Assembly: GCF_000337475.1 (NCBI RefSeq)
Contig: NZ_AOIT01000080.1
Coordinates: forward strand, 435 to 37,471
Reading direction: 5' to 3'
Length of the DNA: 37,037 nt
Source: Natrinema limicola JCM 13563
GTDB taxonomy: Archaea > Halobacteriota > Halobacteria > Halobacteriales > Natrialbaceae
Shown: positions 16,825 to 26,221 of the stretch, piece after piece
Layout: the number at the start of each line of letters is the position of its first letter
Position numbering within the stretch: the stretch's first letter is position 1
Program-made: the position numbers and the translations under genes
Notes under the pieces: model-generated
Told to the model about the DNA's origin: nothing
Database searches by the model: none
Seen by the model: the letters and a program-made list of their open reading frames with translations, nothing else

Positions 16825-16861
16825 ACGTTGTAAATGTAAACGTTGTTTCTGACCGCAACGT
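16825..16861. promoter_or_regulatory. Candidate operator of the divergent promoter
   Basis: ACGTTGT occurs at 16825-16831 and 16840-16846, 15 bases apart, and CAACGT, its reverse, at 16856-16861. The second and third copies make a 6-bp inverted repeat with a 10-base spacer. The spacing and the location between a winged-helix gene and a divergent operon suit a dimeric DNA-binding protein. Confidence 0.5.
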
Positions 16862-16900
16862 ATTTTGCAATTGTCACCGTAATACGCATGTGATACGCGA

Positions 16901-17296
16901 ATGAGCGTAACAACTATGGACCAGAGCGAATTGGACGCGCTGCACGAATCGATCCTTGACAAGCTCGCCGAAGGCCGCGCAACGCCAAGCTACCTCGCAG
17001 ACCAAACTAACGAGAGCCGGCAGTTGGTCTCGTCGCGCTTGCGCGATCTTATGATGGGTGGTCACGTCAAGAAGATCCACAAGGGCTTATACGAGCTACA
17101 GAACGATCCGCGAGCTTCGACGGCTGGCGAGCGTGTGAAAGACATCACTTCGGACGGCTACTACATTGACGGCGGCGACCTCGTCGGCGAGTGTGACCGG
17201 ATTAGGCTCTCGGATAACGATGGTCTGAGCTTCGATTATGAGATTATTGCGGAAGATGGTACCCTCGTCGTCCAGAAGCGTGATCACGAGGAGTAA
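16901..17296 (+). CDS. Winged-helix transcriptional regulator (MarR-like)
   Basis: A 131-residue protein. Residues about 7-70 form a winged helix: LHESILDKLAEGRATPSYLA, then a recognition helix ESRQLVSSRLRDLMMGG and a wing HVKKIHKGLYEL. The C-terminal half is strand-rich and acidic (YYIDGGDLVGECDRIRLSDN). This layout is common for haloarchaeal plasmid and virus regulators. Start at 16901 or at the second Met, 16916; I keep the first. The divergent intergenic region carries three ACGTTG-type half sites, a good candidate for self-regulation. Confidence 0.8.
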   Translation: MSVTTMDQSELDALHESILDKLAEGRATPSYLADQTNESRQLVSSRLRDLMMGGHVKKIHKGLYELQNDPRASTAGERVKDITSDGYYIDGGDLVGECDRIRLSDNDGLSFDYEIIAEDGTLVVQKRDHEE

Positions 17297-17642
17297 CCAG
17301 CAGCCATTGTCGGATCTTGAGGTTCGCGAACAGTCGCTCACCCAGGTCCGCGACGTACTCGTCGCGCTCCCCTAGTCGCCGATCGGATATTGATATGTTC
17401 GGTACCGAGATTAGTCACCTTCAGCAGCAGCTCTGAGACAACTCGCACACACGAACCCAGCTTTTTCAAGAGATGTCAACATCGATACGTAGGCAGATCG
17501 CATAAACAGGCACAGACAGGTCGTTTACTTCGGAACCCCCAAATTGTCAACGTACACACGACAAGTTGCGGCTCGTGTGCATATTCGGGAATCGGATTCT
17601 GACAACGCGTACCCCCAGGGGGATGGGAGAACTCTCAGGTTG
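17297..17642. other. Intergenic region with small remnants
   Basis: No full gene. On the minus strand near 17411-17481 a frame reads KAGFVCASCLRAAAEGD and stops, like the end of a zinc-ribbon protein. CCCCCAGGGGG at 17612-17622, downstream of the restriction enzyme gene, is a short GC palindrome. Otherwise nothing seen. Confidence 0.3.
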
Positions 17643-20600
17643 TTATTGGCTGCTCACCGCTTCTTCCAGAGTTATACTCCCACCTGTGTCTAAACCACGT
17701 TCGTGCTCCGTGTCATAGTCCTTGACGTACTGTACTTCCTCCTCAGATAGCCCGAACATCGGACCAATGAGGTCGTCCACATCGTCAACTATGGGTTTGA
17801 GCTCAACAGCTCGCTCGAAGACCTGCCGGATATTCCCGACGAAGCGGTTCTCCATGGCCTCCCACAATCGATCTGCCACTTCCTCAATCTCAGATGCATG
17901 CTCTTCAAGCGTTTCATCATCCGGCATAGGGAACGCCTGGGTCTCCATCCAGTCCATATTTCTGCCGTTCTTGTACGCCATCCAGTAGACGTAGTATAGC
18001 GAGGATTGGAGGGAGATGAAGGCTATTTTTCGCTTCAAATCAGAGTCAAAATACATCTCATACATGCTCGTTGGCGTGTCTCCCTGCGGGTAGAGGTCTT
18101 CGAGCATCGGGTGAATCCAGTAACCTGCTCCACGACGACGCCACATTAGATTATCATAGCCGTCTCCAGATTCTTTTTCTGACGATTTTTTATACTCGTC
18201 ACCCAAGAACCGAGATTGGTTCTTTAACTTCTCAAGAATGCTACGAGTCGTTGCGTCCCCAACCTTTGGAATTGAGTATTGTTCACCGGACCCGATTCTC
18301 TCACCTAGATGAAGACCCTCAGTATCCTCATAACTGAGGTCAGACATAACCTCCTCCCTGGTTTCCGCTGTAAATCTCACAAAGCGCGTTGTTTCCATCG
18401 TCCCGTTATCTCCCTCAACCCGCTTCCCAGAAACAATCGCGGGCCTAGGTTGCGCATCTGCGAAGAGTTGACTAGGTCGGTTAGCAAAACAGGCCATTCT
18501 GGCATCGTTCAGTTTATTCGAAACTAACTCTTTTGTCGGTGCTTGCGCCTTTTCGTACGCAATTGCCAACGTAACAACGTTTCCGAACTGGCCTCCCTCG
18601 GCAAGTAGATCCAATTGCCGTTCAACAAACTGGGACGCTACTTCGTTCACGCCTCCTGTCTTGTAGGTCGACACCAGATTCTTGTCAGGTTCCGAGAGGA
18701 CATCTCCATACGGTGGATTTCCAACGATGATATCAAATGATACCGACAAGTCATCTTCTGCTACTTCGGGGAATTCCACAGGCCAGTGGAACGGTGTTCC
18801 GAGTGAGCGTTCAATATCCCAGGTAAGCGGCCGCCTTGTGAGAGTCAACGAAAAGTGATCATCAACGAGTTCAAGGAGATTCTCCCGCAGTGCCTCTCTC
18901 TGATTAACTTCTCCGGGAGTCTTTTCGAAATCCTCGACATCCAATGTGGCGGACTTATTCGGTTCACGCCACTCCTGCCACTCGAACCCCATCTCCTCAA
19001 GTATCTCCTTATCGTCATCGCTTAGCCCTTCTCCGCTCTCTCTTCGAACTCTGACTTGTGGAATCTTCAGATGGGCCGGGTTGGAATCAGGAACCGCGTC
19101 AAGAAGATTCTCGAGGGCACCTCGTTCCTCAATGGTGGCGGTGAATTCACCATCCAATTCGTCAACATACTCCTGATTTAGAACCGGCCGGATTTCAGAG
19201 TCTAAGAGGTCTTCTGCTTCCTGGATGCTACTGAAGTCTCCATCCCTGTATTCTTCTCGAAGGTCCTCAACCAGATCGATGTCTTCCCCAAAGTCGGTTA
19301 TGTTTGTATTTGGGTCCTCTGCGTTGATTGGGTAGCCCACAAGGGAATTGCCCGATTTGATATTGACATCGATATTTGGTAACCGTCCAAATGACTCATC
19401 CCAGCGGTTCTCCTCTAGAATCTTCAGCCAAGTGCGCAGCTTGGCGATTTCTACCGCAATCTCGTCAACGTCAACACCGTAAATCGAGTTTAGGGCCAGA
19501 TCAGATTTCAGATTATATTTGTATTTGTCAGAAATCGAACTTCCTCCTTCGATACCACGCTTAAGTGACAATTGGGCTCGAAAAACCTCGTCCATTGCCG
19601 TAGTGAGGAAGTGGCCACTACCACAAGCAGGATCCAGTATATCAATCGACGCAAGAGCCTCCACTGCTTCCTCAATTGCATCTTCCGCGTCCGGTCGACC
19701 GAACCAGCCCTTCCCATCCTCCACATCTAGAAGTAACTCCTCGAGAGAGAGTCCATCGGCGTATTGGCGGACTTCCTCCGAACTAGCAATCTCTGCGGCC
19801 TCTAACTCTGTGGCAAAGCAGTCAATCAGTGTCTCTCGGATTTTTGGGTCAATCGACTGCTCTACGATTATTTGAGTTGCGTCAGTAGGGGTATAGTACG
19901 CTCCCATATCCTCCTGCGTTTTCCCCTCCTCTATGTGGTTAATCGTTTTCTCGAAAACGCTTCCGAGCAGGGCAGGGTCAATCTCCCCATCGAGATCTAA
20001 CTCATGACCTTCAATCAGGTCCTTGATTAGTACCGGGAGAATTCGGTCATCAACATCGTATCCCAGCTCTCGGTCGAGGGCTGGATAGAACAGCCCACCA
20101 TTGAGATAAGGGACATCAGAGAACCATTTATTATCGTCTCTGTATCTCGGCTTCCGCTGTCCTTTAGGGGTGTCCAAAAGCCCATAGATTATAGGTTTGA
20201 TTTGGCTTTCATAGAGCCCTCCACCTAGCTCTTCAGAGTTCTCCGAATAATGGCTAACACGCGATCTAAGGAACCCTTCACTAAGCACATTATTTTCTTC
20301 AAGGAACTTTATAAACAGCAAGCGGTTTGTCAGACGAATTGCAAAGAGCCGTTTTTCATCATCGGTTGCGCCATGGGGTGTTCGGATTGTATTGAATAGC
20401 GTTGTCTCATAATTGAACCCCTCAGAATCACTTTCCCCGAACAACAGCTCAATATAGAGGTCGAAGAATTCGTCTACGTCCTGCTTACGTCGGTCTCGGA
20501 GCCTCTTTGGGGCCTCTTTCGTAATGAACCGATTCAGGGTAGATTCTTCAAAGGCTTCGACGAAAGCTTCGATTGAGTCGTCCCCGGCAGTTCCCTCGTC

Positions 20601-21131
20601 ATCTGAGTAGTCCGTGATAGAGCCAACTAACCCCTCTCTGCTGGCAATCTCAGCCATTGCTGGGCGCAGATTCGCACTCTTTAGCACAACATAGTCCGTC
20701 GAGTCCCCCATTGTCTCAATTTTAATCAGCTGCCACTCTATTCCGTCCGTGGCGATTCCATAATCAGGACCCAGTGACTTTCTGTCGAGGTATTCCTCAA
20801 TATCGGATATCGCGTCGTCGAGATTATTCGGCGTCTTATTTTCGCCGAGGACCTCTTTACCTAGATTCGTGATCTCGAAATCTGGGAGGCTTTGTTTATT
20901 TCCTGACCCGAATGGCCGGACTTCTTTTTCAAGAGAAACGGCCTCAATTAGAGGCCAAATCAAATTGTCTTCTGTCCAAGCCTCTGGACCATGTCCTAAT
21001 TCGGCCCGGGTGATATTGGTCTTCTCTCCCCGTAGAATCCGTTCAAAGTCGTGGCTTCCAACCTCTGACTCAAGATTACGAAGGAATTGGGTTAGAACAT
21101 CTTCTACCTCAGTGGCCTCAGCACTACTCAT
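17643..21131 (-). CDS. Type IIG restriction-modification enzyme (Eco57I-like N6-adenine methylase)
   Basis: A 1162-residue single-chain enzyme. Near the N-terminus, PDF (83-85) followed by LGENK (95-99) fits a PD-(D/E)xK nuclease site. A long helical region follows, with TQEDMGAYYTPTDATQIIVE marking the start of the methylase. Methylase motif I is DPACGSGHFL (about 500-509) and motif IV is NPPYGD (about 802-807), typical of N6-adenine methylases. The last 300 residues would recognise the target. In this class one protein both methylates and cuts. The DNA is AT-richer than the core plasmid genes and poor in CTCGAG. A TATA-like box lies 30 bases before the start. It also resembles BREX PglX, but the nuclease motif and the absence of other BREX genes argue against that. 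Confidence 0.87.
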   Translation of the reverse strand: MSSAEATEVEDVLTQFLRNLESEVGSHDFERILRGEKTNITRAELGHGPEAWTEDNLIWPLIEAVSLEKEVRPFGSGNKQSLPDFEITNLGKEVLGENKTPNNLDDAISDIEEYLDRKSLGPDYGIATDGIEWQLIKIETMGDSTDYVVLKSANLRPAMAEIASREGLVGSITDYSDDEGTAGDDSIEAFVEAFEESTLNRFITKEAPKRLRDRRKQDVDEFFDLYIELLFGESDSEGFNYETTLFNTIRTPHGATDDEKRLFAIRLTNRLLFIKFLEENNVLSEGFLRSRVSHYSENSEELGGGLYESQIKPIIYGLLDTPKGQRKPRYRDDNKWFSDVPYLNGGLFYPALDRELGYDVDDRILPVLIKDLIEGHELDLDGEIDPALLGSVFEKTINHIEEGKTQEDMGAYYTPTDATQIIVEQSIDPKIRETLIDCFATELEAAEIASSEEVRQYADGLSLEELLLDVEDGKGWFGRPDAEDAIEEAVEALASIDILDPACGSGHFLTTAMDEVFRAQLSLKRGIEGGSSISDKYKYNLKSDLALNSIYGVDVDEIAVEIAKLRTWLKILEENRWDESFGRLPNIDVNIKSGNSLVGYPINAEDPNTNITDFGEDIDLVEDLREEYRDGDFSSIQEAEDLLDSEIRPVLNQEYVDELDGEFTATIEERGALENLLDAVPDSNPAHLKIPQVRVRRESGEGLSDDDKEILEEMGFEWQEWREPNKSATLDVEDFEKTPGEVNQREALRENLLELVDDHFSLTLTRRPLTWDIERSLGTPFHWPVEFPEVAEDDLSVSFDIIVGNPPYGDVLSEPDKNLVSTYKTGGVNEVASQFVERQLDLLAEGGQFGNVVTLAIAYEKAQAPTKELVSNKLNDARMACFANRPSQLFADAQPRPAIVSGKRVEGDNGTMETTRFVRFTAETREEVMSDLSYEDTEGLHLGERIGSGEQYSIPKVGDATTRSILEKLKNQSRFLGDEYKKSSEKESGDGYDNLMWRRRGAGYWIHPMLEDLYPQGDTPTSMYEMYFDSDLKRKIAFISLQSSLYYVYWMAYKNGRNMDWMETQAFPMPDDETLEEHASEIEEVADRLWEAMENRFVGNIRQVFERAVELKPIVDDVDDLIGPMFGLSEEEVQYVKDYDTEHERGLDTGGSITLEEAVSSQ

Positions 21132-21155
21132 ATCAGCATCCGAGTCACCAGCCGG

Positions 21156-21166
21156 TTAAATAAATA
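21156..21166 (-). promoter_or_regulatory. TATA-like box of the restriction enzyme gene
   Basis: TATTTATTTAA on the minus strand, centred about 30 bases before the ATG at 21131, the spacing of a leaderless archaeal promoter. The MITE-like element begins 14 bases farther upstream. Confidence 0.5.
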
Positions 21167-21179
21167 CTGCACCACCATC

Positions 21180-21394
21180 CGTCTTTAGCTAATACTCATG
21201 GTAATACTATCTAGCCGTGATCTTCGATCGAATTTCGCTCGTACCCCTCGCCAAAACGCCGAAGACACCAATTCTCAGCGTTTCTTATCATCTGGTTTCA
21301 CGATGAACAGCGTCTCACCGGCTGAATTGGCCTTCCCAATACCTTTAGTTATATTCCCAGCTTTGAATATTACTATCAGTCTTAGCTAAAGACG
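21180..21394. mobile_element. MITE-like element with about 29-bp terminal inverted repeats
   Basis: The first 13 bases, CGTCTTTAGCTAA (21180-21192), are the exact reverse complement of 21382-21394. The match goes on inward to about 29 bases with four mismatches as I align it. The 215-bp body has no transposase and only a short chance frame. No clear target duplication was seen. It sits directly upstream of the restriction enzyme promoter. Confidence 0.6.
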
Positions 21395-21414
21395 AATGAT
21401 CAGGCTGTTCAGAG

Positions 21415-21519
21415 CTACTCGTTCTTTTCTGTTTCCTCACCGGGTTGCTGAACGATCTCGCTGAGCGACTGGACGAGTTTGACAGCGTTCTCGTAGCTCG
21501 TGACGAACGTTCGAAGCAT
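21415..21519 (-). pseudogene. Possible C-terminal remnant, 34 codons
   Basis: A helical acidic frame, MLRTFVTSYENAVKLVQSLS and on to EETEKNE and a stop. It looks like the tail of a real protein. The rest of 21132-21932, apart from the MITE-like element, shows only scattered AT-rich sequence and two copies of ATGACACGCTG (near 21652 and 21827). Confidence 0.3.
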
Positions 21520-21932
21520 CGCTAACGTGGTGGAAGGAACACCTGTGTTGAGTTATAATCCATCGTGAATGACGCTTAGACAGTTAGGAAATTGATGTTA
21601 CGGCCTAACGAGAGGAGCGTACGCACACTATTGAGTGGTTGTGAATATCTCCATGACACGCTGAATCTACGTAATTGCATGAATGGAGAGGGTGCCATAC
21701 AATGGTTCTCAACAGATATTATTCACGCCATATGTATTAAACAAAGTCAATGAGTGGCGAAACTACAGGATCATACACGAATTGAGAGCTGTATAATCGT
21801 CAGGTAGAGGGTGTGAGTCGTATTCTATGACACGCTGTGAATGGGACGTAATGACAAAACCTGCGTGTTTTGTTTTCACTTCCACCACACTGGGCATAGA
21901 TACTTAGTAATCGAAATCAGTCAGTATAATAA

Positions 21933-23483
21933 ATGGTACCCGTCGAAACAGACCCCCTACCGGGTACGAGGCTCCCACAAGAAGGGGAGACGCCGGCGAC
22001 AGTACTCGCCATTCCGGGACCGGTGGTGAAGCAGTACGACGTTCACGACGTCGTTGCTGATGCGATCGAGGCTATCGGCCCTGATATCATCATCGCTACA
22101 CCACCGAACTCGACACATGTCGCCCTTCCACCAGTGACGAGGATTACTGATATTCCGGTCGTCGACCCGAGTCGGTCTGCCAGCTATCATGCCGTGGGGG
22201 GTTCGGGCGTTCTCTTTGCGATGGTCCCCACGCCAGACCACTTGCCACCGACGCCGACGGACGTTCCCCGAGAAACGGGGGGAAGCGGGGGATTCGCAGG
22301 GTTGGAACACTGCTATCTCGTGAGCAACTGTCTTGAGTTGACTATCGACCCGCATCACCGCGAAACCCGGCTTGAGGGGATCGATGAATATCTCGACTCC
22401 CTGCCAGATGGCTGGCTCGACGAGTCGCTAATTACACATGTCTCAACCGGGCTTCGAGCAGAGTACCAGGCGCGATACGAGACGGCGACAGACACCTATC
22501 CAATTCATGGTGCTGGCCCGCCGACTAGTTCTGTCGGCGCTGCTATCGACGAGAACGAACGCCCACTCATCGAATTGTCAGTCTACTCGAACGGGGCTAT
22601 CAGGGTCGAGACGCACGACCCGACGAACTTCGGGCTTCAGGGACTCGAGGGAATCGGGCCGACGAAAGCCGAGCGGCTTCGAGATCACGGATTCAACTCT
22701 CGTGACGCGATTGCGGGGACGACGCCAAAGGCGCTCGCCAAGATTCGCGGGTTCGGTGAGAAGACGGCGACGGCAGTTCATAAATCGGCGACGGCTATCG
22801 CGACCGGCGAGGTCGTTCCGAGAGACGGTGGGACGCTTCCGAACGGCGACCCGGTGTTCATCGATGTCGAAACCAACGGCTTCAATGGCGAAATAGCATG
22901 GCTGGTTGGCGTTCTCGACGGCGGGAGTGAGGAAGGACACTATCTCCCGTTCCGCCAGCAGGAGCATGACGACCCAATCGGACACGTCGATGCGTTTATG
23001 TCGTGGTTGACTGGCGTAGCAGGAGGGCGACCCGTGGTCGCCTGGAACGGCTACGGTTTCGACTTCCCTATCATCAAACGCCACCTCGAGCGAGATGCTC
23101 CGGAATGGGTCGACGATTGGGAGAGTCGCTATCAGTTCGACCCGCTGTACTACGCTACGACGCAAGGACACGCCACATTCCCGGCCCGGAGCAACCGGCT
23201 AGAGGCCGTCGCCGCAGCACTTGGATGGGAGTCGACGACGACTGGCGTTGATGGTGGTACAGCTGCGAGAGAGTACAATACGTGGCAACAGACTGCGAAC
23301 CAATCGGACGGCTATCAGCCGGATTGGGATCGCCTTGAGGCCTACTGCGAAGACGATGTACGGGCGTTAGCAACGGTTTATGAAGCACTTCAGGATGCCA
23401 GTCGCCGGCCCCCGGGAACAGAGATGCCGAAGAATCGAACGGGTGAACAGAGTAGACAAGGTTCGCTTTCGGACTTCTCGTAA
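21933..23483 (+). CDS. MrfB/YprB-like RNase H-fold exonuclease with helix-hairpin-helix
   Basis: A 516-residue protein. Residues 1-225 are a domain I do not recognise. Residues 237-283 hold two helix-hairpin-helix repeats (LEGIGPTKAERL and IRGFGEKTATAV), which bind DNA. Residues 306-490 are an RNase H-like DEDDy exonuclease: D311/E313 in FIDVETNG, D377 in GYGFDF, and Y471/D475 in YCEDD. This is the YprB/MrfB family; in Bacillus subtilis MrfB works with helicase MrfA in repair of mitomycin lesions. The helicase starts 5 bases downstream. The last eight residues, QGSLSDFS, resemble a PCNA-interacting peptide. A TATA-like run (cttagtaatc, about 21902) gives a leaderless start. Confidence 0.85.
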   Translation: MVPVETDPLPGTRLPQEGETPATVLAIPGPVVKQYDVHDVVADAIEAIGPDIIIATPPNSTHVALPPVTRITDIPVVDPSRSASYHAVGGSGVLFAMVPTPDHLPPTPTDVPRETGGSGGFAGLEHCYLVSNCLELTIDPHHRETRLEGIDEYLDSLPDGWLDESLITHVSTGLRAEYQARYETATDTYPIHGAGPPTSSVGAAIDENERPLIELSVYSNGAIRVETHDPTNFGLQGLEGIGPTKAERLRDHGFNSRDAIAGTTPKALAKIRGFGEKTATAVHKSATAIATGEVVPRDGGTLPNGDPVFIDVETNGFNGEIAWLVGVLDGGSEEGHYLPFRQQEHDDPIGHVDAFMSWLTGVAGGRPVVAWNGYGFDFPIIKRHLERDAPEWVDDWESRYQFDPLYYATTQGHATFPARSNRLEAVAAALGWESTTTGVDGGTAAREYNTWQQTANQSDGYQPDWDRLEAYCEDDVRALATVYEALQDASRRPPGTEMPKNRTGEQSRQGSLSDFS

Positions 23484-23488
23484 TATCC

Positions 23489-25942
23489 ATGAGCCGCAAC
23501 GCACCACAACGTGACGATGTCCTCTCCGAGGAGGCGTTGAAGGAATCATTCCCGGATTATTCCGGGCAGGTAACCGCGAGTGAACACGTACCAGCACGGG
23601 ATGCAGATACTGTCCCTGCCGAGGAGATCATCCGAGACGAGCTCGCCAACCAACTCGATAATGATCTGTACCGGCATCAGGCGAAGGGCCTCAAGGCACT
23701 CGCCGACGATGAAAACATCGTAGTGACGACGTCGACGTCTTCCGGGAAGACTCGCATCTACGCACTCCAAATAGCCCGGAATCAGTTAGACAACCCCGAC
23801 GCGACGGCACTGTGTATCTACCCGATGAAAGCACTGACTCGGGATCAAGAGAGGACACTCAACGACCGCCTCGCCGAGTGGGATGTTGATACCCGGACGG
23901 AGGTCTACGATGGAGACACGAAGCGGGACCGCAAACGAGATATCCGGAGCAATGCCGACACGATCCTAACGAATCCTGCAGGACTGAACGTCTACCTTCC
24001 GCGGCACAATACCGACAGCGGATGGTCGCGGTTCTACAATAATCTGGAGCTCATCGTAGTCGACGAGGCTCACCAATACTCCGGCGTCATGGGTACTCAC
24101 GTTGCCTGGATCCTTCGCCGACTTCGCCGGCTATTGAAATACTACAATGCGGACCCGCAATTCGTCTTAACGACGGCGACCATCGGAAACCCTGCTGAAC
24201 ACGCCACACGGCTCACAAGTGAGGAGTTCACCGTTATCGACGAGGATGGGTCACCACACGGTGAGCGTGACATCGTCCTGTGGAAGCCGCCGATAGATGA
24301 GGAGGCGTTTCGTGAAGCTGAGGAATACAACATGGATCCCTCGGAGGGCGGACTCGAAGAGTTCCGTATCTCTACGGGGGAGGAAGCCGCAAAGGTCACG
24401 GCCCATCTTGCTATCAACAAGCGGCAGACGCTCCAGTTCTGTTCGGCCCGGCAAGGGACAGAGATTGCCGCCCAAAAAATCGGTGGTGCCGCCCGGGATC
24501 ATCCCCGGGGTTACTACGTCGATACGAAGGCCTACCATGGCGGGCTCGGGAAGCGCACCCGGAGAGGGATCGAAGCACAACTCCAAGATGGTGTTGTCGA
24601 CGCGGTCGCCTCAACAAACGCACTTGAGCTTGGCATCGACATCGGCGGGATCGACGCGACGGTCACGAGTGGCTATCCAGGCACCCGACAATCATTCTGG
24701 CAGCAAATCGGACGTGCCGGTCGTGGACAAACCGACGCACTTTCGGTGTTGGTCGGCGGCGCTGACGCGATGGATTCGTACATTCTCGACAATCCGTCGT
24801 ATCTCTTCGAAGACGATGTCGAGGACGCGGTCGTTTCTATCGAGAACGAACAAGTCTACGCAGATCACCTGTGCGTCGCCGCGAAGGAACGACGATTAAC
24901 TGACGAAGACGCCGGGATACTCGGCGAAGAGGATCGACTTTCCGAGATGGTGTCGATGTGGCAAGAAGCTGGCGTCCTTGAACGTGGCGTCGATCTCGAG
25001 AACGGCGTTCACTACACGGGTGATACGCGGCCAGAAAGCCGTATTTCGATTTACGACACCAGCGGGCGGCAGTACATCGTTAACTGCATCGATGGCGAGA
25101 TAGACCATGACCCCGTCGCGAAAGAGCGTGCCTACCGCGACTACCACAAGGGCGCACTCTTTCTGCACGACGGCGAACAGTATGAGGTCGTGGAGGTCGA
25201 ACATGATGCTCGGACCCCGCGAATCCTAGTCGAAGAACGGACAACAGGGCGCTATACACAAACACTGTCTGATAAACGTATCTCGAACCTCCGTCCAGAG
25301 ATGTCCCAAGACCTCGGCAACGGCTACAAATTGTGGTTCGGTCGTGCCAACGTCGATATCGACTACGCACAATATCTTGTTCACAACATCTCAACCGGCG
25401 AAGTCGAAAGCGGACCGCACCCAACTGGATCGCCGCCGTTGTCGCTGGACACCGAGCTCATGTGGGTTTCGCTCCCCAGCGACCATCTTTCCACCACGAT
25501 TAGCAGACTTGATGAGCCGCTTCTGCAACCGACCAAACACGCCGAAGAAGACACAGGACTCACCGAACCAGAGCAATACACCTACGCTGGCGGTATTCAT
25601 GCTGCCGAGCACGGAATCATCCAACTGGCTCCGCTCGAGTTGATGATTGATAATAGTGATATCGGCGGGCTCTCAACGCCCAGACACCCGGATGAACGAA
25701 TCCCTGGACCGGTGTGGTTCGTCCACGACGGCATCGACGGCGGGATCGGATTCTCCCGGGCTATCTACAACAATTTCGAGAATATCGCTGAACGCACCTA
25801 CGACCACCTAGACACCTGTGATTGTCAACGACGGCGTGGGTGTCCACTCTGCGTTATGTCTGAACACTGTGGGAATCAGAACGATCCGCTCGACCGTGTG
25901 GTCGGGCGACAAATTCTCGGTGATGTCATGGACCGATTGTGA
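23489..25942 (+). CDS. MrfA/YprA-like DEAH helicase with C-terminal zinc-binding DUF1998 region
   Basis: An 817-residue superfamily 2 helicase. Seen: YRHQ Q motif (61-64), SSGKT motif I (84-88), VVDEAH motif II (about 190-195), TTATIG motif III, STNALELGIDIGG motif V, and QQIGRAGRG motif VI (about 405). The last 250 residues are the DUF1998-type part, with the cysteine cluster CDC-x5-C-x2-C-x5-C at about 777-795, a zinc site typical of MrfA. It follows the exonuclease with a 5-base gap and no Shine-Dalgarno, so the two are one transcript and probably a working pair that unwinds and trims damaged DNA. DUF1998 helicases also occur in the DISARM defence system, but its other partners are absent here. 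Confidence 0.9.
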   Translation: MSRNAPQRDDVLSEEALKESFPDYSGQVTASEHVPARDADTVPAEEIIRDELANQLDNDLYRHQAKGLKALADDENIVVTTSTSSGKTRIYALQIARNQLDNPDATALCIYPMKALTRDQERTLNDRLAEWDVDTRTEVYDGDTKRDRKRDIRSNADTILTNPAGLNVYLPRHNTDSGWSRFYNNLELIVVDEAHQYSGVMGTHVAWILRRLRRLLKYYNADPQFVLTTATIGNPAEHATRLTSEEFTVIDEDGSPHGERDIVLWKPPIDEEAFREAEEYNMDPSEGGLEEFRISTGEEAAKVTAHLAINKRQTLQFCSARQGTEIAAQKIGGAARDHPRGYYVDTKAYHGGLGKRTRRGIEAQLQDGVVDAVASTNALELGIDIGGIDATVTSGYPGTRQSFWQQIGRAGRGQTDALSVLVGGADAMDSYILDNPSYLFEDDVEDAVVSIENEQVYADHLCVAAKERRLTDEDAGILGEEDRLSEMVSMWQEAGVLERGVDLENGVHYTGDTRPESRISIYDTSGRQYIVNCIDGEIDHDPVAKERAYRDYHKGALFLHDGEQYEVVEVEHDARTPRILVEERTTGRYTQTLSDKRISNLRPEMSQDLGNGYKLWFGRANVDIDYAQYLVHNISTGEVESGPHPTGSPPLSLDTELMWVSLPSDHLSTTISRLDEPLLQPTKHAEEDTGLTEPEQYTYAGGIHAAEHGIIQLAPLELMIDNSDIGGLSTPRHPDERIPGPVWFVHDGIDGGIGFSRAIYNNFENIAERTYDHLDTCDCQRRRGCPLCVMSEHCGNQNDPLDRVVGRQILGDVMDRL

Positions 25943-25944
25943 TA

Positions 25945-26115
25945 TCATCTCGGGTACACACTATTTGACACCTTACCGGGGAAATAACGGTTCAGAGATA
26001 CGAGGGCTTTCCAGAAGGAGGTGAGCCCGTAGTACGGCTTCAGGCCGTACTCGTCGAAATTGAGGTAGGCATCGAACTCGTGGCACTGCGTCTCGAGGAA
26101 TTGCTGAGAGGCCAC
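25945..26115 (-). pseudogene. Gene remnant
   Basis: A frame with only a GTG start reads VASQQFLETQCHEFDAYLNF and continues with DEYGLKPYYGLTSFWKALVS. It looks coding and is cut upstream by a TAA. Together with the next remnant it seems to be one decayed minus-strand gene. Family unknown. Confidence 0.35.
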
Positions 26116-26221
26116 TTAGACCACCTCCCCCGTAGATAGATGATGTGTGGGATTGGCAGCAGTCTCGAGCGATGTGCTGAGACGGCTCTTAGCAGAAGGT
26201 TCAACACGCTTGAGGGAGTCG

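Noticed and set aside
17643-21131. Restriction enzyme as BREX PglX
   Set aside because: A PDF...ENK nuclease site is present at the N-terminus and no PglZ, BrxC or other BREX gene is in the window.
21198-21389. 63-residue ORF within the MITE-like element
   Set aside because: It spans almost exactly the element between the inverted repeats and has no protein-like composition.
22578-23171. 197-residue antisense ORF in the exonuclease gene
   Set aside because: No motif, and the RNase H and helix-hairpin-helix motifs are on the other strand.
21933-25942. DISARM system
   Set aside because: Only one DUF1998 helicase is present; no separate DrmB, DrmC or DISARM methylase arrangement. The gene pair fits MrfB/MrfA better.
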